Source: JAWKUK01 sp041398605
GTDB taxonomy: Bacteria > Planctomycetota > UBA1135 > GCA-002686595
Direction of reading: 5' to 3'
Assembly (NCBI GenBank): GCA_041398605.1
Contig: JAWKUK010000033.1
Span: 1 to 48,128 of the forward strand
Length of the DNA: 48,128 bases
The position numbers and the translations under genes were made by a program. Shown here one piece after another: positions 10,291 through 19,244 of this stretch (within the stretch, counting starts at the first letter, position 1; every line of letters begins with the position of its first letter). The notes under the pieces are model-generated. The model did no database searches and was not told where the DNA came from. It saw only the letters and a list, made by a program, of their open reading frames with translations.

Positions 10291-13164
10291 TCAGCGCGCG
10301 ACCCCGGCGCGCGCGACCTCGCGCGCGACGAGGGGGTCCCCCAACCAGGCGCGCAACGTCGGCACCTGCTCCAGCAGGTCGGCGGGCAGCGCCTTCAGGC
10401 GCGCGAGCGCCGCCGCGGCCTGGGCCGGCTGATCGCGCCGGAGCGCTATCTCTGCCGCCGCAAAGCTCCGATCCAGCTCTTCGTTGAGGGACACGCGGTC
10501 GCTGGGCGCGCGGCGCTCGGCGGCGGCGCGGAGCTCCGCACAGCGCGCGAGCTCGCGCTCGGCTCCGTCCAGGTCATCGTCGAGCAGCGCGATGCGCGCT
10601 CGGTACGCGAACAGGCGCGCGCCGCTGTCCAGGCTCGACGCGAGGGTCTCTCCTTGTTGGAGGAGCAGCGCCGCGTCGCGCGCGGCGAGGTCGAGCTCGT
10701 GCTGGATCTCCTGCCGCTGCCGCGTCGGCGTCATCAAGCGCCGGCACAAGCTCACGCGCGCTTCGATCAGCCGCGCGATGACTTGGGTCTCGCTGGGCCA
10801 GACCGCGACGACATGCTCGAGGCGCGCGGCGACCTCGCGCAGGAGCTGCGTCGCTTCGTTCGGGCGCCCGAGCCGGTCCAGGTCGCCGACGCGTCGGTTC
10901 TCGCTCAGGGCCCAGGATCGGAGCGCTTCGAGGCGCGACGGCCGTGCCTTGATGAGCTGCATCCAGCGCTCGCTCGTGATGCGTTGCATGCGCTCGGCGC
11001 CCTCGATGTCGCCACGATTGCGCAGCCGAAACGCGTGCACCGAGAGCGCTTCGCCGAGGCGCTCCAGCGCCGTCGCGTCGGCCGCGCCCAGCGCGAGCGC
11101 GTTGTCGATGGCGCGCTGCGAGGTGCTGGTCTGTTCGGCGGCTGCGGCCGAGTCGCCCGCGCGCTCGAAGGCCTGACGCAGCGCGTCCGCGCCCGCCGCG
11201 TAGTCGAGCCAATCGTCGCTGCTTGGGTCCTCCTGGAGGAGGCGCTCGCGCATCGCTTGCGCTTCGCCCAGGAGCTCCGTGGCGCGCGCGTCGCGCACCT
11301 GGCCGTAGCTCGTCCCGAGCCGCTCGAGCGCGCGCGCATATTGCACCCGCAGCGGCTTGGAGCGGCCAGAGACGTCGCCGTGGCTGCGCACGAGCTCCAG
11401 CGCCGACAGGTAGGCCTCGATCCGTCGCTCCGGACTGCGCAGGCCCAGGAACACGAGCGCCAGCTGCGCCTCGAGCCGTAGCTCGTCTGCGTGGTCGCCG
11501 CTGGTTTCGCCCGCCAGGAGGTCAACGATCCGTTGGAAGATCGGCTCCGTGCGCGCGAGGTCCCATAGCTGCCAGCGGACGTGCCCAGCCTCCAGCAGCG
11601 TCTCGGCCAGCCGCAGCCGCGCCGCGGGTTCATCTGGGTTGCTCTTCGAGAGCACATCGAGGAAGTCCGCGGTGTCGACGACGAGGCCATCACTGAAATC
11701 GCGCAGGTCCGGGACTTGGATGATGTCCTCCGCGTTCAGGCGGCGCAGCGTCCGGTTGAGGGCGTCGGCGGCGAGGCTCAGGTTGCTGTCCGCGCGCGTG
11801 ATTTCGTCGGCCAGGGCGGAGTTGACGCGCTCGATGCGCTGCCGCAGCTCGCGCTCTCGCCACGCGACGACCGACGGGGTCAGCAGCAGCGCGAGGGACA
11901 ACACCCCGACGGCCGCGCTGAGCGCTTTGTGTCGCTGCGCAAAGCGCCGCATGCGCAGCGCGAGCGCCGGGCGCACGGCCTGAATGGTCCGTCGCTCGAG
12001 GAGGTTCTCGAGGTCCCTGGCGAGGGCCGCCGCCGACGGGAAGCGCCGCGCCGCGTCGAGGTCCATCGCGACGAGGCAGATGGTCTCGGCCTCCCAGGTC
12101 AGCGCGGCGCGGCGTCGGTCGATGGGGGCGGGGCGGCCCTCCTGGACGGCGCGCGCGATGACGTCGATGGTCTCGCCGGCGAAGACAGGGCGCAGGGTCA
12201 GGAGCTCGCGCAGCAGCACGCCGAGCGCGTACACGTCGGTGCGCGTGTCGAGCGCGGTGGCGTCGCCGCGGAGCTGCTCGGGCGCCATGTAGTGGAACGT
12301 ACCGATCTGCGCGCCGGAGCGCGTCAAGCGGTCGGTGCCGCGCGACCACGCCAGGCCGAAGTCGAGCAACACGACGCGGCCGCGCGCCGTCAGCATGATG
12401 TTCGACGGCTTGAGGTCGCGATGCAGCACGCCTTGGCGGTGCGCCTCTTCGAGCGCCTCGGCAGCGCGCTGCACGATGCGCACCGCGACGTCGCGCCAGG
12501 GACCGTTGAAGAGGTCGACGGCGGCGCCGCTCGCGGGCGCTTCGGGGAAGCAGCGCGCGATGTCCGCGCCGGTGACGTCTCGTGGCGCGCGCCCCTGGAG
12601 CTGTGCAAAGATATCGGCGAGCGAGAGGCCGTCGATGCGCTCCATCGCGAACCACGGGAGGCCGCGGTCTTCGCCGTAGCTGTAGAGCCGGACGATGCCC
12701 TCGTGCTCGAGCTTCGCGATGATCTCGACCTCGCGCTGGAAGCGCTGGCGCACGCCCGGAAAGTGCACTTGCTCGGGTCGGATGAACTTGATGGCGACCT
12801 CGCGCCCGATGGAGATTTGGCGCGCGCGGTGGACGACGCCCATCCCGCCGCCGCCCAGGCATTCGAGGACCTCGAAGTCGCCGAAGCGCTCCGGGAGCGC
12901 GCTCAGCGGGCCTGCCTCCGGGCGCGTTCCGGCGCCGCTGCCCGCGCGGGCGCGCGACTCCGCGCCGCCGCCCAAGAGCCCGACGCGGTCGAGGAGCGCG
13001 AGCCGCGCGAGGACCTCATCGCGGTGCTCGGTGAGGCCGGCGCGGAACGCGTCGAGCGCCGCCGTGCCACCGGCCTCGTGCGCGTCGAGGGCCTCGGCGA
13101 TGAGCGCGTCGATCGCCTCGCGCCGCAGGGCTTCGGCCGAGGGTGAGTCCTCTGGCGCGCTCAT
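10291..13164 (-). CDS. Hanks-type Ser/Thr protein kinase with transmembrane segment and TPR-like C-terminus
   Basis: This 957-residue protein starts at ATG 13164. Residues 1-90 are a helical, acidic N-terminal region. The kinase domain runs from about 97 to 370, with the Gly loop LGGGGMGVVHRA, Lys126 in REVAIKFI, the catalytic loop VLHRDLKPSNIML, the DFG motif in VVLLDFGLAWS and the APE-type motif YMAPEQLRG. All catalytic residues are present. A membrane segment (LSAAVGVLSLALLLTPSVVA) near residue 420 is followed by about 520 helical residues with TPR-like periodicity (for example LAETLLEAGHVRWQLWDLAR), which should be extracytoplasmic. PknB-like kinases of this design are abundant in Planctomycetota. 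No sigma factor gene, a frequent neighbour of such kinases there, was found upstream. It lies just upstream of the histidine kinase/regulator pair on the same strand. Confidence 0.93.
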   Translation of the reverse strand: MSAPEDSPSAEALRREAIDALIAEALDAHEAGGTAALDAFRAGLTEHRDEVLARLALLDRVGLLGGGAESRARAGSGAGTRPEAGPLSALPERFGDFEVLECLGGGGMGVVHRARQISIGREVAIKFIRPEQVHFPGVRQRFQREVEIIAKLEHEGIVRLYSYGEDRGLPWFAMERIDGLSLADIFAQLQGRAPRDVTGADIARCFPEAPASGAAVDLFNGPWRDVAVRIVQRAAEALEEAHRQGVLHRDLKPSNIMLTARGRVVLLDFGLAWSRGTDRLTRSGAQIGTFHYMAPEQLRGDATALDTRTDVYALGVLLRELLTLRPVFAGETIDVIARAVQEGRPAPIDRRRAALTWEAETICLVAMDLDAARRFPSAAALARDLENLLERRTIQAVRPALALRMRRFAQRHKALSAAVGVLSLALLLTPSVVAWRERELRQRIERVNSALADEITRADSNLSLAADALNRTLRRLNAEDIIQVPDLRDFSDGLVVDTADFLDVLSKSNPDEPAARLRLAETLLEAGHVRWQLWDLARTEPIFQRIVDLLAGETSGDHADELRLEAQLALVFLGLRSPERRIEAYLSALELVRSHGDVSGRSKPLRVQYARALERLGTSYGQVRDARATELLGEAQAMRERLLQEDPSSDDWLDYAAGADALRQAFERAGDSAAAAEQTSTSQRAIDNALALGAADATALERLGEALSVHAFRLRNRGDIEGAERMQRITSERWMQLIKARPSRLEALRSWALSENRRVGDLDRLGRPNEATQLLREVAARLEHVVAVWPSETQVIARLIEARVSLCRRLMTPTRQRQEIQHELDLAARDAALLLQQGETLASSLDSGARLFAYRARIALLDDDLDGAERELARCAELRAAAERRAPSDRVSLNEELDRSFAAAEIALRRDQPAQAAAALARLKALPADLLEQVPTLRAWLGDPLVAREVARAGVAR

Positions 13165-13714
13165 CGCGACGTCACGCGCGCTGCAGCCGCGCGTTTAAGG
13201 GCCGTGCGTCGATGGGCCGTGCGGACCGCGCCTTCAGTCTGGGCCTGATCGCGCGCGATCGCTGCGCGTCGCTGCCCCGTGGGGCGCGAGACCATGCTCG
13301 CGCCTTGCATCGCCATCGAGCCCGCACATGAGCCCTCTTCGAGACCGCGCGGCGAAGCAGAGAACGGCGCTCGGTCGCGCGCGCTCGGGCCCGTGCGGTT
13401 CGTGGCTGGTCGCGGGGCGCCCCGTCGTCTCCCTGCTGCGCGCCGTTCAGGCGCTCGGCCTGGTCGGCTGGCCGACGACCCAAAGGCCCGCGCGGGCGAA
13501 GCGAGGCGACAGGGGCAGGCGCGTATCACCGCTGGACGTTACCAGGGAGCGGGCAGCCCTACAAACCCGGCGCCGAGCGCGGCGACCCACTGGGGGACGG
13601 GTTCGAAGTGGGCTCGGCTGGAGCGCATCCGGGCGCGCTGGGGGACCGCGTGGAAGCCGGTGGGCGTCGGTCGCGTTGGCGCTCGAGCAGGCCCGAGCGG
13701 CGTGTGGCGCGGGG
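13165..13714. other. Non-coding stretch upstream of the Ser/Thr kinase
   Basis: About 550 bases with no credible gene. Several frames stay open because the DNA is G+C-rich, but their translations are Arg/Ala-rich without a recognisable motif. It should hold the kinase promoter reading leftward; I could not pick out a convincing -35/-10 pair. Confidence 0.5.
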
Positions 13715-14176
13715 TCAGTCTTGGACTGCCCCGGGCCGACGCTCTGCGATGTGCCAAAGGACACCGCATGGATCGGCGAGGAACGCGACGCGGAGCCCCC
13801 AAGGCTGCATCGCAGGCGCGCGCAACATGCTCGTGCCGAAGCGTGACGCGAGGTCGAGCGACGTGATGTGCCTCCACCATGCGTCGAGGTCGTCCACCAT
13901 GAGCTGCAGCATGAGGTGTTGGGCGACCTCGCGGTGCTCGTAGCGCTGCAGGATGAACCCGGTGCCGCCGATCCGAAAGATGGCCACTTCGCCGTCGACG
14001 AGCAGCTCGAAACCTGACGCTGATGACAAGACACACGAGGTCCGCGTGGAGATTCGAGATAGAGTCAACACAGGGCCTGCGTGCGCATAGCCGGCGAGAC
14101 AAGGGTCACATCCCAAGGAGCCAGCGCCAGCAATGCGGATCTCGCCGACCCGGAATGTCCTACGACGATCCAACAT
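13715..14176 (-). pseudogene. VOC-family (glyoxalase/bleomycin-resistance-like) protein, 5'-truncated
   Basis: The C-terminal ~90 residues are a clear vicinal-oxygen-chelate half: GFELLVDGEVAIFRIGGTGF, then LQRYEHREVAQHLMLQLMVD, DLDAWWRHI and finally GLRVAFLADPCGVLWHIAER, with the usual beta-alpha-beta-beta-beta order. The family normally opens with a strand and helix of the type PVLPVxDLxxSLAFY immediately before GFE. Here the preceding ~55 residues have no such pattern, and none of the three frames upstream supplies it. The gene therefore seems to have lost its first beta-alpha unit and to read into unrelated DNA, so a functional product is doubtful. It marks the left edge of a stretch of lower G+C. 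An unusual but intact protein starting internally cannot be excluded. Confidence 0.6.
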
Positions 14177-14374
14177 TCCGGCTCGGGCCAGTTACGCGTT
14201 TGCGAAGAGGGACTTGAGTCCGGTATCCGCGACGCCGCGCTGACCCCAGGTGCGACGACTGGCCATTCAGTCGCGCTGGCACGGGTGACTTTGAAATGAG
14301 CGCAGCCACCGCTTCCCGTACCCACGGCACCATTCCTTCACAGTTCGGCCCGTCCTCGGCCTTGGGCTATCTGC

Positions 14375-15961
14375 TCAGGGCCTAAATCGGATCGAGAGCG
14401 CGTCGCTGTAGTTGCTGGTTTGCCCCAGCGGTCCGTTGACGTCGCGGTACCAGCACTGGAACACCCAAGTCGATCCGGCGACAGCCATTCCGGGCCCTGC
14501 ACCGAGGGGCGGCTGCGTGAGATCGAGCGGTTGGCTCAGCGCGCCCTGCGTGCCCGCGGCGCTTGGTGCGAGGCGGTAGATACCGCGGCCACCCGAGGTG
14601 ACGCATTGGAAACCGTTGCCCTGGGCGATTTGGGTCGGAGCTCCGCCGTAATACAGTAGCGCTGGGGCGTTCGGGTTCAGCCCACGCGCGGAGAGAATGA
14701 GGTCGTTCGCGGCGATGCTTGACGTGCCTGTCGGGATCAGTCGTGCACCCACACCACTCGCGTTCGGTGCGCTGATGCAGAAGGGCACGATGTCCTCGCG
14801 GCGGACAATGCGAAAGAGCTCCTTGTCTGCGTAGTCGATGATGTAGAGCTCGCCCGAGCCGTCTTCGCCGAAGGATACGGGTGCAGTGAGGACCTCACCG
14901 CCCACGGCCTGGGTGAGCTCCGACGTCCGCTCCACGACCGTGACGGTGCCAGACAGGTCGCGACTCAGCGACCACGTACGTCCGCTACAGAAGTCCGAGA
15001 AGAGGTAGACGCCGACAAGGTCTGGGATCGACGTACCTCGGTAAACCAAGCCGCCTGTGATCGAACAGTCGACCCCGTGTCCGTACTCGTATAATGGCAG
15101 CGTGTAAGCCGGATCGAAGCACGGGGGCGTGGTCACGGAGCAGTTGGAGGTCGAGAAGCATGTCGAGCCTTCCATGACCTTCCAACCGAAGTTCAGCCCG
15201 AGCACACCAGGCGGGACGAGGTCAATCTCCTCGCGATTCGCTTGACCGACGTCTGCGATCCAGAGTTCGCCAGTCGCGCGATCGAAGGCCCATTTCCACG
15301 GGTGCCGGAAGCCAAGATGGCAGATCTCGGGGCGATACCCCGGTACGCCGATGAATGGGTTATCCGGTGGCACGGCATAGAGCCCCGTTTGGTCGACATC
15401 GAGCCGTAGCATGCAGCCCATTAGATTCGACGGGTTCTGGCCGTTGCACGTCGGATCCTGCGGGTTGCCGCCATCACCAAGAGTCGCATAGAGATACCCA
15501 TCGGGGCCAAAATCGAGGCTGCCGCAGGCGTGCCCGAAGTTGTCTTGGGGTTCGCGGAGCACTTCGGTAAGACTCGCCGGGTCCATAGCCTCCGTTTGCG
15601 CCGAACTCCTCGTCATGCGCGCTAGCACGATATCGACGATCGCGCCGGAGGTGCTTGGCGCGTCATACCAGAGGTACAGCTCGCCGTTCGTTGCGTAATC
15701 CGGATGGAACGCTATGGCGCGCAGTCCCGTCGAGACCGTCAGTGCGAGGCGTGTCGACACGTCGAGGATTGGCGTTGTGTCGAGCTGCCCGCCGACGAGG
15801 CGTCGGACCTGTCCGCCACGTTCTACGAGGTAGAGGTAGGGCGCGCCCGCGCGCCGGGCGCAGCTGATCGGGTCGACGAGGCCATCGGAGGTGTCAGCGA
15901 CGAGCTCAAGTTGAAGTGTCGACTGTGGCAGCGCGAGGGCGAGCGCGAAGGCGAGGAGCAT
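14375..15961 (-). CDS. Secreted PQQ-type sugar dehydrogenase (GSDH/Hedgehog-interacting-like propeller)
   Basis: The ATG at 15961 is preferred because it directly precedes a signal peptide (MLLAFALALALPQSTLQ); an in-frame ATG 69 bases upstream would add an implausible leader. The 528-residue product has the soluble glucose/sorbosone dehydrogenase propeller: LYLVERGGQVRRL, GLRAIAFHPDYATNGELYLW, GSLDFGPDGYLYATLGDGG, LGFRHPWKWAFD, ADVGQANREEIDLV, GLNFGWKVMEG and GGLVYRG. These are the family's heme-free, PQQ/Ca-binding hallmarks; the family oxidises aldoses or acts as a binding protein. The last ~130 residues (bases 14378-14785) are the extra C-terminal module shared with the proteins at 294 and 16086, ending VFQCWYRDVNGPLGQTSNYS. 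It probably works outside the cytoplasm. The substrate is not predictable. G+C is lower than in flanking blocks. Confidence 0.85.
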   Translation of the reverse strand: MLLAFALALALPQSTLQLELVADTSDGLVDPISCARRAGAPYLYLVERGGQVRRLVGGQLDTTPILDVSTRLALTVSTGLRAIAFHPDYATNGELYLWYDAPSTSGAIVDIVLARMTRSSAQTEAMDPASLTEVLREPQDNFGHACGSLDFGPDGYLYATLGDGGNPQDPTCNGQNPSNLMGCMLRLDVDQTGLYAVPPDNPFIGVPGYRPEICHLGFRHPWKWAFDRATGELWIADVGQANREEIDLVPPGVLGLNFGWKVMEGSTCFSTSNCSVTTPPCFDPAYTLPLYEYGHGVDCSITGGLVYRGTSIPDLVGVYLFSDFCSGRTWSLSRDLSGTVTVVERTSELTQAVGGEVLTAPVSFGEDGSGELYIIDYADKELFRIVRREDIVPFCISAPNASGVGARLIPTGTSSIAANDLILSARGLNPNAPALLYYGGAPTQIAQGNGFQCVTSGGRGIYRLAPSAAGTQGALSQPLDLTQPPLGAGPGMAVAGSTWVFQCWYRDVNGPLGQTSNYSDALSIRFRP

Positions 15962-16085
15962 AGGAAACGGAGTCGTGCGTGCAGGTATCGTGACGCTTCC
16001 GTCCCAGGTATACACCCGTGACGGAAGCACGATGCGTGGGGCGGGAGTGCATCACGTGTGGGGCACGTGTTGCTCGCCCGCGGTA

Positions 16086-18083
16086 TCACTGGATCGTGAA
16101 GATGAGGCTGTCTGTGAAGGTCGATGTGGCTTGGCCCGCGAACGAGTCGCGGTGCCAAAGCTGCCAGTACCAGGTCTCGCCGATCGAGCCCGTGATCGTT
16201 CCGTTCGGCGCTGGGATCGCGAGGAGATCAATCGCGCGTGACATCGTGCCCGTCGCGCCTGTGTTGAAGGCCGGGAAGCTGCGGCCGATCGATCCGCCGA
16301 TGCAGAGGAACCCGACGCTGTTGCTCGGGACGACCTGATTGGGCGTGCGGCTCACAAGCGGATAGCCGAACGTGTTGAGCGGCATCTGACTGCCCAGCAG
16401 CAAGATATCGTTGGCAACAAGACTCCCGGTGCCAATGGCCCGGAGCCGTCCGACGAAGCCCGTCGAATTCACGAGCGACTGGCAGCCTGGATTCGTGCCT
16501 ACCGGCTCGCATGTGTCTGGCACACCGTTCGCGTTTAGGTCGATGGCCTGGCCCGTCGCGATCTCGCAGACATCGAGTTGCCCATTGCCGTTGCAGTCGA
16601 GGTTCGGTTGTGCCGCGAGCTCGCAGGCGTCGATGAGTCCGTTTCCGTCACAGTCCAGAGTCGGGTTACTGAGGATGCTACACGAATCGAGTTGTCCGTC
16701 TCCGTTGCAGTCGAGGGCTGGATTTGCGGCGATTTCGCACGAGTCAAGCAGGCCGTTCCCGTCGCAGTCGACGACTGCGCCTTGCTGTAGTTCGCAGAAG
16801 TCGTTCGTTCCGTTGGAGTTGCAATCGACGAAGTCGAGGTCAAAGAGGTCTGCGCCGCCGCTGAACGGCGCGCTCGTAGTCCGTAGCGGCGCCCCAACGA
16901 GCACTATGTCGCCGCTAATCTGAGCGTCGGTGCCGAAGCCGTCGTTGCCGAATCCCATGCCTGCGGCCAACGTGCGCTCGATTTGCCAGATCCCACCTTG
17001 CGCAAGACGATAGATGTAGGCTCGGCCGCCGCCGGGAACCGAAATGTCGGTAACGAGAACGCGGCCTGGAGCGAACGATACTGCGCGCCCAAATGTTCCG
17101 TTCGCGATCGGCTGCGGCGAACCGAGCTCTGCTTCAAGAGCCCATCCGCTCGTCTGGTGACGATACACGAATGCTGCGCCGCTTTGCTGTGCGCCGTTGG
17201 TGACACCCTCGGCTCCGACGACCATGACGCCGCCCACTAGGTCGACAGACACGCCGAAGAAGGAGTTGAGAGCTTGAGCTGGCGCAAAGAACTTGGCGTC
17301 CTCCGACCATGTGCCGTTAGATGCGCGCTCGAAGATGTACGCCGATCCGATCTGCCCCTCGTAGACGGCGCCGACCGCGCAGTAGGGACCAGCGACGGCG
17401 ACGGAGGTGCCAAAGAACGCGTTGCCCGGCACTGGCTGCCCGGGAGCGTTCGGCCCAACGCGGTCCTCGAACACGTACTGACCGTTTACGCGACCGTACA
17501 TGTAGCAGGCACCCGAATCTGGTCCGAAGGCGTCGCTACGGATCGCGCCGACTGCGAGCGAGGCGCCATCGAGTGAGAGGCTGTGCCCGAAGCGCGCGGA
17601 GTCGTATGCGGTGAGCTCGGTCAGCGTCTGCACGTGACTCCACACGCCGTTGATGCGGCGGAAGATGTACACGCGCCCTGCGTCAGAGACGCCGCCAACG
17701 TCCTCGAATGGGGCACCCACAGCGGCGAACTCACCGACGATGCTGACGTCGTAGCCGAATCGCCCTTCACATTCAGGGTTGGGGGAAGTAAGCGTCGCAG
17801 TGACAGTCCACTCGCCGCCGATGAGCTCGTGGATTGTCGCGGAGCCTCCGCTACCGGCACCTGTCGGGCACATCGAGCCTCCCGCGTCCTGGGGCGCGCC
17901 GACGATGGCGCGTGTGCCCTGCACCGAGCATGCGGTGCCGTAGAAGCTCTGGAACCGCGGCATAACCGCCTGAACGGACGAATCGCAGAACTGTGCCCTT
18001 GCTTCGCCCGAAAGCGCGAGGGTGAACGTGAGCCCGATCAGCGGGGTGCGCCGAGCGAGATGGCGAGCGATCTGAATGGACAT
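16086..18083 (-). CDS. Secreted FG-GAP beta-propeller with tandem Ca-type Cys repeats and shared C-terminal module
   Basis: The start is ATG 18083, chosen because the signal peptide (TPLIGLTFTLALSGEARA) follows within 20 residues; an upstream in-frame ATG at 18182 adds an unlikely leader. About seven propeller blades follow, for example FGYDVSIVGEFAAVGAPFED, FGHSLSLDGASLAVGAI, FFGTSVAVAGPYCAVGAVYE and FFGVSVDLVGGVMVVGAEG, each with a descriptive strand such as AGRVYIFRR or GSAYIFER. Next come five to six tandem ~21-residue units of the type LDCDGNGLLDSCEIAANP, resembling thrombospondin type-3/EF-hand-like calcium loops with two Cys each. The C-terminus is the module shared with the proteins at 294 and 14375 (ending WYWQLWHRD). 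The 665-residue protein should be exported and Ca-stabilised. No enzymatic function is visible. Confidence 0.85.
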   Translation of the reverse strand: MSIQIARHLARRTPLIGLTFTLALSGEARAQFCDSSVQAVMPRFQSFYGTACSVQGTRAIVGAPQDAGGSMCPTGAGSGGSATIHELIGGEWTVTATLTSPNPECEGRFGYDVSIVGEFAAVGAPFEDVGGVSDAGRVYIFRRINGVWSHVQTLTELTAYDSARFGHSLSLDGASLAVGAIRSDAFGPDSGACYMYGRVNGQYVFEDRVGPNAPGQPVPGNAFFGTSVAVAGPYCAVGAVYEGQIGSAYIFERASNGTWSEDAKFFAPAQALNSFFGVSVDLVGGVMVVGAEGVTNGAQQSGAAFVYRHQTSGWALEAELGSPQPIANGTFGRAVSFAPGRVLVTDISVPGGGRAYIYRLAQGGIWQIERTLAAGMGFGNDGFGTDAQISGDIVLVGAPLRTTSAPFSGGADLFDLDFVDCNSNGTNDFCELQQGAVVDCDGNGLLDSCEIAANPALDCNGDGQLDSCSILSNPTLDCDGNGLIDACELAAQPNLDCNGNGQLDVCEIATGQAIDLNANGVPDTCEPVGTNPGCQSLVNSTGFVGRLRAIGTGSLVANDILLLGSQMPLNTFGYPLVSRTPNQVVPSNSVGFLCIGGSIGRSFPAFNTGATGTMSRAIDLLAIPAPNGTITGSIGETWYWQLWHRDSFAGQATSTFTDSLIFTIQ
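16505..16830 (-). repeat. Tandem Asp/Asn/Gly/Cys repeat array in the FG-GAP protein gene
   Basis: Five to six units of roughly 63 bases each encode D-C-(D/N)-G-N/D-G-x-(L/I)-D-x-C-E-(I/L) followed by a short linker such as AANPA or LSNPT. The spacing of Asp/Asn residues is that of a calcium-binding loop. The units have diverged at DNA level, so this is an old protein repeat and not a recent slippage array. Confidence 0.8.
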
Positions 18084-18183
18084 TGCTAGAGACCCCTTGA
18101 GGTGGGACGTGAAGAGATTCGGTCGAACTGGACCGAGGCAGGCTGCGGATTGTGCCAGATGGGTTGGGCGCGGGTCTCGCAAT

Positions 18184-18562
18184 CTCGCGAACGCGGTCCA
18201 TCTGTCTTAGACGTCACCGTGTATGCCAGGATGGGGATCCAGACCGCAACGACGCCGCTCAAGCTTGCAGAATGAGAGTCTCGTGAATCTTGCTCTTTGC
18301 GTCTCTTGTGGCGCCTGCTGGCGAAGCCCCCTCCCTGGGTCTGCGAGGAGGTTGCCTCGGAAAGCGTGGCGTCTGCGGTCGCAGGCGACTTCGTCTGTTG
18401 GGCCTCTCGATGTGCCGTTAAGTCAGAACCCGGACCGGGAGCGTATCCACGGTCGCGAAGGACCTGATACGCGCACCGGAACAGTGCTCGTTGAATGAGG
18501 TCGTCGGACGCGCCGGGAGCGGTGAGGCGCGCGCTCTCGATGCGATTTGACCAACGGGCGAA
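18184..18562. other. Spacer between secreted-protein gene and transposase remnant
   Basis: No gene is recognised in these ~380 bases. They should include the promoter of the leftward FG-GAP gene. The composition is less G+C-rich than the blocks on either side of the 13.7-19.1 kb stretch. I could not identify terminal inverted repeats of an insertion sequence. Confidence 0.4.
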
Positions 18563-19054
18563 ATGAGTCCTGGGTGGGAGGACCTTGCGCTTCGGCTCAG
18601 TCGAGTCGAGGGAGGGGATCGACCGAGCTGCTTCCTCACGTCGTTGACATCGCCAAGCGTCCGTGTCACGGAGATCGCAGACGTCTACCAGATGAGGTGG
18701 CAAAGCGACGAGTTCTTCAAGCTGTTTACAAGCGACGACACCGGAGAGGGCCGGTTTCGATGGCAAACGGCAGCGGGGATTCGGCAAGACGTGGGAGCTC
18801 GAGTGCTGTGGCTCGCGACTCGTCGTGTGTCCGTCACGCTTGGGAACGAACGTGTCGAAGACCCGGACCGGTTTGTATCGCAGAAGCGAGCGGTCGTGTC
18901 TTTCCGTCTACATCTCCTGGGGATCCTCTTGAGCGACAAGCGGGACATTGCCCTCTCCCGCATCGAGCATGCCATCGCGCCAACGCTCAAGATGCTCGAC
19001 CGACGACGACCGGATCGCGTCTGTCCTCGGCGCACTTTCCAGCTGGGTCCTTAG
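18563..19054 (+). pseudogene. Degenerate IS4-type transposase C-terminal fragment
   Basis: The segment from about 18600 encodes SCFLTSLTSPSVRVTEIADV followed by YQMRWQSDEFFKLF. This matches the IS4-family pattern in which a conserved 'LLT(N/S)L' strand leads into 'Y-x-x-RW-x-(I/V)-E-x-FFK', containing the last catalytic acidic residue. Here the residue pair before FFK is D-E. Helical sequence such as ARVLWLATRRVSV and FRLHLLGILLSDKRDIALSR follows, then a basic end. The two N-terminal catalytic Asp blocks expected ~200-300 residues upstream are absent, so it cannot be an active transposase. No flanking inverted or target-site repeats were found. The ORF's upstream part (18563-18600) is not conserved-looking. 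Identification is moderate; it rests mainly on one motif. Confidence 0.5.
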
Positions 19055-19244
19055 CGGGGTCCCTCCGGCCGTCTGGGAGCTTCACGTCATTGACCCCACG
19101 GCCCTCCCCCGATGCACGGTGACCGTCGAGGGCGCACCCCACGTCTCCTATATTTCCCACACAGACTCGGTGTCCACTGGACTGGCCAGGGTCACCCTCG
19201 GCGACGGCCTGTGACCCCCGCGCTGGCCGCGTGGCTCACGCGCC

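Noticed and set aside
8387..10432. Long plus-strand frame antisense to the histidine kinase
   Set aside because: Its translation is Arg/Glu/Gly-rich without motifs, whereas the minus strand encodes a complete kinase.
13328..13846. Open frame in the kinase upstream region, considered as a missing sigma factor gene
   Set aside because: No sigma-2 or sigma-4 helix motifs in any frame; Arg/Ala-rich shadow translation only.
18184..19244. Complete insertion sequence
   Set aside because: Only a C-terminal transposase-like fragment is visible; no terminal inverted repeats or target-site duplication were found.
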